A stretch of 8,014 nt of DNA from an uncultured Collinsella sp. (GCA_902464645.1 CABQKL010000082.1:1-8014); one strand, 5' to 3'. Positions 1 to 6,811 are shown, numbered from the stretch's first letter. A program made the numbers and translations. The notes: a model not told the origin generated them from the letters alone.

Positions 1-1608
1 GGCACGCGATTCTTCGACCGTGCCGAGATCCGCGACGTCATGGCCTACCTTAAGATGATCGTGAACCCGGCCGACGAGATGAGCGTCAAGCGCGTCATCA
101 ACACGCCGCGCCGCGGCATCGGCTCCACCTCGATCCAAAAGATCGAGCAGCTGGCGCGCGACAACCGTTGCTCGTTCTTCCAGGCTTGCGAGATCGCGTG
201 CGCCGAGACGGGCATGTTTAGTGCCAAGGTGCGCAACGGCCTGTCGAGCTTTGTGTCGCTGGTGCGCGAGGGCCGCCGCATGGACGGCGAGCTCAAGGAC
301 GTTGTCGAGATGATCGTCGATAAGACGGGCTTGCTGCAGGCGTTTCGCGCCGAGGGCACCATGGAGTCCGAGAGCCGCGCCGAGAACATTCAGGAATTCC
401 TGGGCGTCGCCGCCGAATTTGAGGAGACGCACGAGGATATCGAGGGTACGCTCGAGAGCTTGGAAGAGCTGCGCGCAGCCGGCGTTGCCGACGTGCCTGC
501 CGAGCCTGAGTCCGAGCCCGTTGTGGTGAGCGCGCCTGCGCCCGAACCGGGGCCATCTGCCCCGGCATCCTCGTTTGAGGCGCTCGTCGGCGCGCGCGAT
601 GCCGCAGGTTCCAATCCGCTCGATAGCCTAGCCGCCCCGGCGCTCTCGCCGCAGGACGCCCTGGCCGCCGCCATCGCGGGCAACGCGTATGCCGCGCCGA
701 CGGAGATGCCGGCGGGTGCCGTGCATGCCGACGAGATTGAGCGCACCTACGGTCCGCTCACCTGTAAGGCGCTGCCGGCACTCATGGAGTGGCTGGCCCT
801 GCGCTCCGACTTGGATTCCCTGGCCGGCGAGACGCATGCCATTACCATGATGACCATCCACTCCGCCAAGGGCCTGGAGTTCCCGGCGGTGTTCGTAGCC
901 GGCATGGAGGAGGGCATCTTCCCGCACGTGCACGACTTTGGCGGCAGCGATGACCCGGGCAAGCTCGAGGAAGAGCGTCGCCTGGCCTACGTCGCCATCA
1001 CGCGTGCCCGTAAGCGCCTATTCCTGACCTATGCGGCCACGCGTCGCACCTACGGCTCGACCTCTGCCAACCCGCGCTCGCGCTTCCTCAATGAGATTCC
1101 GTTTGAGGATATCGAGTTTAGCGGTATCGGTTCTGCCGGTTTTGAGGGCACGGGCTGGGAGAAGCGCGGCGACCGTCACGGCACCTTTGGCTCGGGCATG
1201 GGTTCGGATATGTATGGCGGCAAGGTGTTCGGTTCGCATACGCGCTCGACCGGCGGTTCCGGTTCGCGCGGCGGATCGAGCTTTGACGATTTCTTTGGCG
1301 GCAGCAGCTACGGGACCGAGCGCCATCGTGGGGTCTCGCCCGACGCCGGCCGTGTTGCCTCGACCTTTGGTTCGGGTGCGCCGCGAGCCAAAAAGCCGTC
1401 GTCCAAGGTGTCTCCGACGGTGGAGCGCAAGGTCGATCGCGCCAGCGCATCGCAGGACTTTGCCGCGGGCGATACCGTGAGCCACAAGACCTTTGGCACG
1501 GGTACCGTGATCTCGGTCGCCGGAGACATGATCGAGGTCCAGTTCGAAAAGACCGGCCAGACCAAAAAGCTGATGAAGGGCTTTGCGCCGATCGTCAAGC
1601 TGTCGTGA
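1..1608 (+). CDS. pcrA: ATP-dependent DNA helicase PcrA/UvrD, C-terminal part (5' end outside window)
   Basis: This is the 3' part of a superfamily 1A 3'-5' DNA helicase gene, acting in nucleotide excision and recombination-linked repair. The frame is open from base 1 and starts in the conserved stretch GTRFFDRAEIRDVMAYL of helicase domain 2, so the Walker A and DExx motifs must lie upstream. Motif V-like TIHSAKGLEFPAVF is at about 853-894 and motif VI-like EERRLAYVAITRARKRL at about 970-1017. SRFLNEIP follows as in PcrA. About 100 residues rich in Ala, Pro and Glu (about 472-768) are inserted between the 2B end and the segment LPALMEWLALRSDLDSL. A Gly/Ser-rich linker (about 1120-1375) precedes a C-terminal Tudor-like domain (about 1453-1605, SHKTFGTGTVISVAGDMIEV), which in PcrA contacts RNA polymerase. 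It ends at TGA 1606-1608. The family is certain; PcrA versus UvrD naming is by the C-terminal domain and similarity. Confidence 0.93.
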   Translation, partial: GTRFFDRAEIRDVMAYLKMIVNPADEMSVKRVINTPRRGIGSTSIQKIEQLARDNRCSFFQACEIACAETGMFSAKVRNGLSSFVSLVREGRRMDGELKDVVEMIVDKTGLLQAFRAEGTMESESRAENIQEFLGVAAEFEETHEDIEGTLESLEELRAAGVADVPAEPESEPVVVSAPAPEPGPSAPASSFEALVGARDAAGSNPLDSLAAPALSPQDALAAAIAGNAYAAPTEMPAGAVHADEIERTYGPLTCKALPALMEWLALRSDLDSLAGETHAITMMTIHSAKGLEFPAVFVAGMEEGIFPHVHDFGGSDDPGKLEEERRLAYVAITRARKRLFLTYAATRRTYGSTSANPRSRFLNEIPFEDIEFSGIGSAGFEGTGWEKRGDRHGTFGSGMGSDMYGGKVFGSHTRSTGGSGSRGGSSFDDFFGGSSYGTERHRGVSPDAGRVASTFGSGAPRAKKPSSKVSPTVERKVDRASASQDFAAGDTVSHKTFGTGTVISVAGDMIEVQFEKTGQTKKLMKGFAPIVKLS

Positions 1609-1615
1609 TCCTGGC

Positions 1616-1745
1616 GGACCTGGGCGGGCGTATAGGGCAACATCGCCTGCTCGGGCAGTCCTGCGCAAGACGGAGAGCACATTAAGTGCTCTCCTTTGCG
1701 TGCGGAACTCGCGATCGATGTTGCCCTATACGCCCGCCCAGGTCC
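1616..1745. repeat. Perfect 30-bp inverted repeat with internal hairpins (130-bp palindromic element)
   Basis: Arms at 1616-1645 and 1716-1745 are exact reverse complements over 30 bp (left arm begins GGACCTGGGCGGGCG and ends GGCAACATCG). The 70-base interior holds a nested hairpin: GGAGAGCAC (1672-1680), loop ATTAA, GTGCTCTCC (1686-1694), extended below by 1662-1668 pairing with 1696-1702 with two G-U pairs. A small CTGC/GCAG hairpin lies at 1647-1658. The element starts 8 bases after the pcrA stop and is followed by a separate terminator. There is no ORF in it. It could be a MITE-like or REP-like intergenic element or a structured RNA; the sequence alone does not decide. The structure itself is certain; its role is unknown. 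Confidence 0.85.
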
Positions 1746-1761
1746 TTGGGTAACGGTGCTT

Positions 1762-1790
1762 GCGAACGTCGCTCTGCTCGTTCGCTTTTT
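1762..1790 (+). terminator. Rho-independent terminator downstream of pcrA
   Basis: Perfect 7-bp stem GCGAACG (1762-1768) and CGTTCGC (1779-1785) with a 10-base loop, followed directly by five T residues (1786-1790). The T-run is on the + strand, so it fits termination of the helicase transcript or of any RNA made from the palindromic element just upstream. Confidence 0.75.
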
Positions 1791-1827
1791 GATCTGGAGA
1801 GCCGGGTGGGCTGATAAATAGATATGG

Positions 1828-1865
1828 CAAGGGGCTCTCCCGCACATGGACGGGAGAGCCCCTTG
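1828..1865 (-). terminator. Long hairpin terminator 3' of manA, possibly bidirectional
   Basis: Perfect 15-bp stem CAAGGGGCTCTCCCG (1828-1842) and its reverse complement (1851-1865), with an 8-base loop. It lies 24 bases beyond the manA stop codon. The downstream tract is T-rich but broken on both strands (minus side reads CCATATCTATTTATC), so it may serve both converging transcription units. It is stronger as a hairpin than as a classic T-tailed terminator. Confidence 0.7.
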
Positions 1866-1889
1866 TTGCGTTTGGGTTGTTGGTGCGAC

Positions 1890-2822
1890 CTACAGGTGGC
1901 TGATGATCAGTTCCATCTTGCCTTCGAGGTCGATGGAGCTGACGGTGCTCGGGGCCAACAGGTGGCTTCCCTTGTGGACGGGGTCGCCGCAGACGGTGCC
2001 TTCGCCGTCGATGACCGACAGGCACATGAAGGGCCAGCGCTGGTCGAGGGTCTTGCTGCCGTTGACGCGCACGCGATCGACGGTGTAGCAGGGGTTGGAC
2101 TCGAGCTCGGTCACGCCGTCCACCTCGGGCGCGGTCACCGTGCCGTCGGTCGGAGCCTGAGCATCAAAGTCGATGCAGTCGAGGCTCTGCTCAATGTGCA
2201 GCGGGCGCAGGTTGCCGTCAGTGCCGGGACGGTCGTAGTCGTACAGACGATACGTCACGTCGCTCGACTGCTGCGTCTCCAAAATGAGCGTGCCGGTCTT
2301 GATGGCGTGCACGGTACCGGAATCAATCTGGAAAAAGTCGCCCTTGTGAATCGGCAACACGTTGAGCATGTCGTCCCAACGTCCTTCCTCAATCATTTGT
2401 GCGGCCTCGGCGCGGTCCTTGGCACGCTGGCCGACGATGATCGTGGCGTCGGGCTCGCAGTCCAGCACATACCAACACTCGGTTTTGCCCAGGCTACCGT
2501 TCTCGTGCTCGGCAGCGTACTCGTCGTTGGGATGAATCTGGATCGAAAGGTCGTCCTTGGCGTCCAGAATCTTAATGAGCAGCGGGAACTCCTTGCCCTC
2601 GCAGTTGCCAAAGAGCTCGCGATGCTCGGCCCACAGCCACGACAGCGTGTGGCCGGCATACGGGCCCTCCGCAATCTGGCAGTCGCCGTTGGGGTGGGCC
2701 GAGATGGCCCAGCACTCACCGATGGGGCCATCGGGAATGTCGTAGCCAAATACGGTTTCGAGCTGGCGACCGCCCCAGATCTTCTCGTGGAAGATCGGCG
2801 TCAGTTTAATCAAATCGGACAT
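1890..2822 (-). CDS. manA: Mannose-6-phosphate isomerase, class I (ManA/GmuF-like)
   Basis: This is a zinc enzyme interconverting mannose-6-phosphate and fructose-6-phosphate in the cytoplasm. It has the short form of about 310 residues seen in Firmicutes-type ManA. Visible motifs, numbered from the upstream ATG at 2828: EKIWGG (15-20), the metal-binding QIHPND (Q97, H99), KTECWYVLD (E117), GTVHAI (H174) and the active-site arginine stretch YRLYDYDR (R194). A cupin-like C-terminal region follows. Two in-frame ATGs exist, at 2828 and 2822. GAGG on the minus strand lies 1 base before the first but 7 bases before the second, so 2822 (310 aa, MSDLIKLTPIF) is preferred. It lies 67-73 bases downstream of the GntR gene on the same strand, so co-transcription is likely. 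Its presence with a GH1/PTS/ROK set suggests that the imported glycoside contains mannose. Confidence 0.93.
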   Translation of the reverse strand: MSDLIKLTPIFHEKIWGGRQLETVFGYDIPDGPIGECWAISAHPNGDCQIAEGPYAGHTLSWLWAEHRELFGNCEGKEFPLLIKILDAKDDLSIQIHPNDEYAAEHENGSLGKTECWYVLDCEPDATIIVGQRAKDRAEAAQMIEEGRWDDMLNVLPIHKGDFFQIDSGTVHAIKTGTLILETQQSSDVTYRLYDYDRPGTDGNLRPLHIEQSLDCIDFDAQAPTDGTVTAPEVDGVTELESNPCYTVDRVRVNGSKTLDQRWPFMCLSVIDGEGTVCGDPVHKGSHLLAPSTVSSIDLEGKMELIISHL

Positions 2823-2843
2823 ATTCATACCTCATTGTGTTGC

Positions 2844-2881
2844 GCGGGCGCTGCGTAAAACTGTTCAAAACGAGCGCCCGC
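2844..2881 (-). other. Intercistronic hairpin between gntR and manA
   Basis: A 9-bp perfect stem, GCGGGCGCT (2844-2852) with AGCGCCCGC (2873-2881), plus an inner 3-bp CGT/ACG pairing after a one-base bulge. There is no T-run on the minus strand, so it is not a standard terminator. It lies just upstream of the manA ribosome binding site and could limit read-through or protect an mRNA end. The structure is clear; the function is inferred. Confidence 0.5.
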
Positions 2882-2895
2882 ATGACTGCAAAAAC

Positions 2896-3615
2896 CTATG
2901 CCAACGTTACGTTGTGCAACTCAAAGCGGTCGCCAACGTTGCGCGAGACCGAATACTCAAAGGCGGCGCCGCTGTCCAAAAAGCCAATCTGGGTGAGCTC
3001 GAGCAAGGGAGAGCCAGGCTTGGTGTCCAGGCGCTCGGCTTCTTCCTCGGTTGCTGCCACGGCGCGAATGGTACGGTGGAAGCTCGAAATTTTCAGCCCG
3101 CATTGCTCGCGGATGAAATGGTAGACCGATCCGTACAGGTCCTTCTTTTTCAGCCCCGGAATCAGCTCGAGGGGCATGTAGGTGTACTCGATAACGATGG
3201 GCTTCCCATCGGCCTGACGCACGCGCACGACGTGATAGGCAAAGTCATCCTCGGCAATTCCCAGCTGGGCTGCGATGTCCGCTGGTGGATTAACAATCGA
3301 GAAATCGTAGACCACCGAGGTCACCTTTTCCCCGCGGTGCTCATACGAAAAGCCCTGGGCACGGTCGTTTTTGCCCTGGAAAAACGCCTGGCCGGGAAGT
3401 CCCGCCGTGTCCTTAACGTAGGTGCCCGATCCGCGCCGGCTGGTAATAAGACCTTCCTCGGTGATTTGCTCGATAGCTCGTTTGACGGTGATTTTGGAAA
3501 CGCTATAGAGCTCACAGAACTCAACGACGGTGGGAAGCTTGTCGCCCGGTTTAAGAGCGCCATCCTCGATACTTCGACGAATATCTGCAGCTATCGCCTC
3601 GTATTTGGGAATCAT
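2896..3615 (-). CDS. GntR-family transcriptional regulator with UTRA domain (GmuR-like)
   Basis: A 239-residue DNA-binding regulator of the HutC/UTRA subfamily. Residues 1-70 form the winged helix-turn-helix: YEAIAADIRRSIEDGALKPG, then LPTVVEFCELYSVSKITVKR and GLITSRRGSGTYV, all typical GntR signatures. Residues about 80-235 form the UTRA ligand domain (AYHVVRVRQADGKPIVIEYT, then SPLLELTQIGFLDSGAAFEY), which in relatives binds sugar phosphates. The start at ATG 3613-3615 is fixed by a full AAAGGAGG site 4 bases upstream. A longer open frame to 3885 lacks such a site and crosses the promoter region. It is transcribed divergently from the GH1-PTS genes and upstream of manA, so it is most likely an autoregulated repressor of both units, relieved by a phosphorylated substrate. 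B. subtilis GmuR is a functional analogue; orthology is not proven. Confidence 0.92.
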   Translation of the reverse strand: MIPKYEAIAADIRRSIEDGALKPGDKLPTVVEFCELYSVSKITVKRAIEQITEEGLITSRRGSGTYVKDTAGLPGQAFFQGKNDRAQGFSYEHRGEKVTSVVYDFSIVNPPADIAAQLGIAEDDFAYHVVRVRQADGKPIVIEYTYMPLELIPGLKKKDLYGSVYHFIREQCGLKISSFHRTIRAVAATEEEAERLDTKPGSPLLELTQIGFLDSGAAFEYSVSRNVGDRFELHNVTLA

Positions 3616-3645
3616 GGAACCTCCTTTCCGACATATATGAATACA

Positions 3646-3733
3646 AAAAGTAAGTATAACCCTCAACAGGGCATCCATATTACTTTTATCTAAGAAGTTC
3701 GAGAAAGAAAAAAGAAAAAGACGCTTTACTTTT
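3646..3733. promoter_or_regulatory. Three TTACTTTT boxes, candidate GntR operator half-sites
   Basis: The octamer TTACTTTT occurs on the + strand at 3680-3687 and 3726-3733, and as its reverse complement AAAAGTAA at 3646-3653. The third box overlaps the predicted -35 of the GH1 promoter, and the first lies in the gntR upstream region, as expected for a divergent repressor. The boxes are AT-rich and short, so chance is a real alternative. The operator role is inferred only. Confidence 0.3.
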
Positions 3734-3752
3734 AAAATTAGAGCGCTATAGT
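3725..3752 (+). promoter_or_regulatory. Putative sigma-70-type promoter of the GH1-PTS operon
   Basis: TTTACT (3725-3730) and TATAGT (3747-3752) are separated by 16 bases in the AT-rich part of the divergent region. Transcription would start near 3759, giving a leader of about 160 bases before the GH1 start codon. Confidence 0.5.
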
Positions 3753-3791
3753 TTAAGCAACGAACGGAATCCTTCCGCACAACAGGATCGA

Positions 3792-3889
3792 CCGTTTGGG
3801 GACGGTTTTGTTTTGGCGGGTTGGATATCGGTATGGCCGGTGCGCGCCCGCGCCGGATAACCTGCCAAAGCAAACCCGTCTCCAACCGG
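3792..3889. repeat. Imperfect palindrome in the GH1 leader built from two inverted copies of a short repeat
   Basis: Positions 3860-3889 (ACCTGCCAAAGCAAACCCGT and following) match the reverse complement of 3792-3821 at 25 of 30 positions by eye. The two copies flank a GC-rich hairpin at 3837-3856 with an 8-bp stem and CGCC loop. The same core, ACCTGCCAAAACAAACC, occurs again at 7735-7751. In RNA the region would fold into one long stem-loop ending 30 bases before the GH1 start. It may be a dispersed intergenic repeat that also acts as a structured leader. Confidence 0.65.
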
Positions 3890-3919
3890 AAGCTCTAGAA
3901 CACGAAAGCGAGGACTTTG

Positions 3920-5320
3920 ATGGCACAGTATCAGCTGCCCAACGACTTCTTCTTTGGCGCTGCTATGTCCGGCCCGCAGACTGAGGGTCAGTGGAACCAG
4001 GGCGGCAAGCTCGAGAACCTGTGGGACACCTGGTCCATCCAGGATCTGGGTTCGTTCTACAACCGCGTTGGCTCTTACGCCGGCAATGACTTTATGGCCA
4101 AGTACCAGGAAGACCTTCGCATTTTGAAGGACTTGGGTCTGGATACCTATCGCACTTCCATCCAGTGGAGCCGTCTGCTCGATGCCGACGGCAACCTCAA
4201 CGAGGAAGGTGCCGCGTGGTATCACGAGTTGTTCCGCGCCTCTCGCGAAGCCGGCTTGGAGCCGTTTGTCAACTTGTACCACTTTGACATGCCCACCTAC
4301 CTCTTTAACCGTGGCGGCTGGGAGAGCCGTGAGGTTGTCGAGGCTTACGCACATTACGCCGACGTCGCCTTCCACGAGTTTGGCCAGGAGATTAAGTACT
4401 GGTTCACCTTTAACGAGCCCATCGTCGAGCCCGAGCAGCGCTATCAGGAGGCCGTGTGGTTCCCGCAGCTCCACGACTTCAACCGCGCCCGCACCGTGCA
4501 GTATCACATCTCGCTGGCGCACGCGCTGGCCGTGGCCAACTATCGTCGCGCCTATGACGAGGGCGCTATTCGCGCCGATGCCAAGATCGGCATGATCAAC
4601 TGCTTTACCCCGGTCTACACCAAGGAGAACCCCAGCGAGGCGGACCTCGAGGCCGTGCGCATGACCAGCGGCATCAACAACCGCTGGTGGCTCGACCTCA
4701 TCACCAAGGGCGAGCTTCCTGCCGACGTGCTCGACAGCCTGGCCGAGGGCGGCGTTAAGCTCCCGTTCCGCGCCGGCGACCAAGAGATCCTCAAGCAGGG
4801 TGTTGTCGACTGGCTAGGCTGCAACTACTACCACCCCACGCGTGTTCAGGCGCCGGCGAGCAAGGTCGACCAGTACGGCCTGCCGCACTTTGCCGACGAG
4901 TACGTATGGCCCGACGCCGTTATGAACGAGAGCCGCGGCTGGGAGATCTACCCGCAGGGCCTCTACGACTTTGGCATGGACTGCGCTAAGAACTACCCCG
5001 ATCTTGAGTGGTTCGTTTCCGAGAACGGCATCGGCATCATGGACGAATACAAGAACCGTGACGCCGAAGGAACCATCCAGGATGACTACCGCGTCGACTT
5101 TGTACGTCAGCACCTGGAGTGGGTGGCCAAGGCCATCGACGAGGGCGCCAAGTGCCGCGGATACCATTATTGGGCCGTCATCGATAACTGGTCTTGGGCC
5201 AATGCCTTTAAGAATCGCTATGGCTTTGTCGAGGTCGATCTGATGGATGGCTATAAGCGCCGTCTTAAGAAGTCGGCGGCCTGGCTCAAACAGGTCGCCA
5301 CGACCCACGTGGTTGATTAG
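3920..5320 (+). CDS. GH1 6-phospho-beta-glycosidase (GmuD/BglA-like)
   Basis: A 466-residue cytoplasmic family GH1 hydrolase of normal length with no signal peptide. It should split a 6'-phosphorylated beta-disaccharide delivered by the PTS. Visible residues: PQTEG (Q20, E22), YHFDMP (H121), TFNEP with acid/base E166, NYY (302-304), and SENG with nucleophile E368. The C-terminal stretch WSWANAFKNRYGFVEVD has Ser425 where glucose-type GH1 enzymes carry Glu, which points to phosphorylated substrates. Tyr434 fits the Ser-Lys-Tyr phosphate site known from LacG, but the Lys sits one position early (K431, with N432 in the expected place). Trp426 resembles 6-phospho-beta-galactosidases. ATG 3920 is chosen over TTG 3917 because GAGG (3910-3913) is 6 bases upstream. 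Its neighbours (PTS, ROK, ManA) favour a glucomannan-type disaccharide; cellobiose or lactose cannot be excluded. Confidence 0.92.
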   Translation: MAQYQLPNDFFFGAAMSGPQTEGQWNQGGKLENLWDTWSIQDLGSFYNRVGSYAGNDFMAKYQEDLRILKDLGLDTYRTSIQWSRLLDADGNLNEEGAAWYHELFRASREAGLEPFVNLYHFDMPTYLFNRGGWESREVVEAYAHYADVAFHEFGQEIKYWFTFNEPIVEPEQRYQEAVWFPQLHDFNRARTVQYHISLAHALAVANYRRAYDEGAIRADAKIGMINCFTPVYTKENPSEADLEAVRMTSGINNRWWLDLITKGELPADVLDSLAEGGVKLPFRAGDQEILKQGVVDWLGCNYYHPTRVQAPASKVDQYGLPHFADEYVWPDAVMNESRGWEIYPQGLYDFGMDCAKNYPDLEWFVSENGIGIMDEYKNRDAEGTIQDDYRVDFVRQHLEWVAKAIDEGAKCRGYHYWAVIDNWSWANAFKNRYGFVEVDLMDGYKRRLKKSAAWLKQVATTHVVD

Positions 5321-5439
5321 CGACCGGACGAACGTCCAGACCGCGCGCCGCCGCGCGCAACACATGGCACATCTGGTGGCAGAGGGCGACAGACCACCGT
5401 GCGCATAGGAAAGGCCGGATTTGAAAGTTAGGAGCAATC

Positions 5440-6783
5440 ATGGCCAGTGACAACGGAAAGAGCTTCCTCGACAAGTTTGCCGAGGTCTCTGCGAAGGTGG
5501 GAAACCAGGTTCACCTGCGTTCCCTGCGTGACGCCTTCGCGACCATCACGCCGCTCTATATCCTTGCGGGTATCGCGGTTCTTATTAACAACGTCGTGTT
5601 CCCTCTGTTCCCGCTCGATGCGGCGGGCCTTGCCAACCTTCAGACGTGGGGTTCGGCGATTACGCTGGGCACCCTCAACGTCTCTGCCATTATCTTGGCC
5701 GGATTGATTGGCTACAGCCTCGCTAAGAACAAGCGCTTCGATAATCCGCTTGCTTGCATGGTCGTCGCTATCTCTGCCTTCGTCATCATGATGCCGCAGC
5801 AGATCACCGCCACGCTTGCCGCCACGAGCCCACTGCTCACCGACAAGATCACCTCCGCCGAGGTCACGGGCGCCCTTTCGACTGCCAACACCGGCACCAA
5901 CGGTCTGTTCTCGGCTATTATCATCGCCCTGCTTTCCGTCTCGCTCTTCATCAAGATTTCTGGCGTCGAGAAGCTCAAGGTTAAGCTGGGCGAGGGCGTG
6001 CCTCCCGCGGTCTCCAACTCCTTCAACGTCATGATTCCGATGCTGCTTAACCTCGCGGTCTTCGCTCTTGCCGCAGCCCTGCTCGCCGTGTGCGCCGGCA
6101 CCGATCTGTGCACCATCATCTCCACGTGCATCTCCAACCCGCTCAAGAGCATCATGAACGCTGGTCCGTGGGCTGTTATCCTCATCTACACCCTTGCTAA
6201 CCTGCTGTTCTGCGTCGGTATTCACCAGTCCACCATCTCTGGCGCTACCGTCGAGCCGATCCTGACCATGCTCATCGTCGACAACATGGCTACCTTTGCC
6301 GCCGGTGGCACCATCCAGCCCGATCACTACATGAACATGCAGATCGTTAACAGCTTTGCCCTCATCGGCGGCTCGGGCTGCACCCTCATGCTTCTGCTCG
6401 ACACGCTCCTGTTCTCCAAGAACAAGGCTTCCGAGACCGTTTCCAAGATGGCTATCCTGCCTGGTCTGTTCAACATCAACGAGCCGGTTATCTACGGTTA
6501 CCCCATCGTGTACAACCTGCCGCTCATGATCCCGTTTGTCCTTCTTCCCGATCTGTTCATCGGCATCACCTATGGCCTTACCTGCGCAGGCATCATCAGC
6601 CCCTGCATCGCCCAGGTGCCCTGGACTATGCCTCCCGTCATCAATGCCCTGCTCGCTACGGGCTTTGACTGGCGCGCCGGCGTGTGGCAGGCTCTCGAGA
6701 TTGTCATTGGCATGGCCGTCTACCTGCCCTTTATGAAGATTTCCGAGAAGGCAATCGCCAAGCAGGAGGCTCTCGCCGAGTAG
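5440..6783 (+). CDS. PTS EIIC component, lactose/cellobiose family (GmuC/CelB-like)
   Basis: A 447-residue inner-membrane permease with about ten hydrophobic segments that carries the disaccharide across the membrane during phosphorylation. The short cytoplasmic N-terminus (about 30 residues) and the family signatures are present: EGVPPAVSNSF (185-195), GIHQSTISG with the conserved His262, FNINEPVIYGYPIVYNL with Glu348, and the WTMPP motif (395-399). His and Glu in these two motifs are the sugar-binding pair in structurally known members such as ChbC. AGGAG (5430-5434) precedes ATG 5440 by 5 bases. The 119-base gap after the GH1 gene has a GCGCG/CGCGC hairpin (5343-5356) but no T-tailed terminator, so read-through is expected. 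It is a single-domain EIIC with separate EIIB and EIIA genes downstream. The family is sure; the substrate is inferred. Confidence 0.94.
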   Translation: MASDNGKSFLDKFAEVSAKVGNQVHLRSLRDAFATITPLYILAGIAVLINNVVFPLFPLDAAGLANLQTWGSAITLGTLNVSAIILAGLIGYSLAKNKRFDNPLACMVVAISAFVIMMPQQITATLAATSPLLTDKITSAEVTGALSTANTGTNGLFSAIIIALLSVSLFIKISGVEKLKVKLGEGVPPAVSNSFNVMIPMLLNLAVFALAAALLAVCAGTDLCTIISTCISNPLKSIMNAGPWAVILIYTLANLLFCVGIHQSTISGATVEPILTMLIVDNMATFAAGGTIQPDHYMNMQIVNSFALIGGSGCTLMLLLDTLLFSKNKASETVSKMAILPGLFNINEPVIYGYPIVYNLPLMIPFVLLPDLFIGITYGLTCAGIISPCIAQVPWTMPPVINALLATGFDWRAGVWQALEIVIGMAVYLPFMKISEKAIAKQEALAE

Positions 6784-6811
6784 AACGCCTAACGTTCGTC
6801 CCTTTCACCTT

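Larger units (their letters stand above)
3616..3919. promoter_or_regulatory. Divergent control region between gntR and the GH1 gene
   Basis: This 304-base region has an AT-rich half (3616-3770) and a GC-rich structured half (3790-3890). The AT-rich half contains the plus-strand promoter, the TTACTTTT boxes and a purine tract (3702-3720). No convincing minus-strand promoter stands out for gntR; the best guess is TTGAGG (3661-3666) and TATTCA (3638-3643) with 17-base spacing, but the -10 is poor. The GC-rich half is an imperfect palindrome in the presumed GH1 leader. No protein-coding gene is supported here. Confidence 0.7.

Noticed and set aside
1018..1680. Minus-strand open frame overlapping the end of pcrA and the inverted repeat
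   Set aside because: Arg/Ala-rich antisense shadow of the helicase tail with no domain.
1616..1745. Retron, CRISPR or intron RNA as an explanation of the inverted repeat
   Set aside because: There is no reverse transcriptase, no repeated spacer unit and no Cas gene nearby; only one inverted pair is present.
1824..2858. Plus-strand open frame opposite manA
   Set aside because: Shadow of manA, without domain signature; it begins inside the terminator hairpin.
2914..3693. Plus-strand open frame opposite gntR
   Set aside because: Shadow of gntR; no recognisable family and no suitable ribosome binding site seen.
3616..3885. N-terminal extension of the GntR protein by about 90 residues to a start at 3885
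   Set aside because: A full AAAGGAGG site lies just before ATG 3615, the GntR domain begins exactly there, and the extension would cover the AT-rich promoter region and the palindrome.
3759..3919. LicT/BglG-type RNA antiterminator site in the GH1 leader
   Set aside because: No terminator with a T-run follows the leader hairpin, no BglG-type gene is present, and the locus has its own GntR regulator.
3746..4783. Long minus-strand open frame opposite the GH1 gene
   Set aside because: It is the antisense shadow of a clear GH1 gene with all catalytic motifs, shows no recognisable domain, and reflects GC-rich codon bias.
5428..6327. Long minus-strand open frame opposite EIIC, rich in Gly, Asp, Arg and Glu
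   Set aside because: Low-complexity composition typical of the antisense of a membrane protein gene; the EIIC reading is supported by family motifs.
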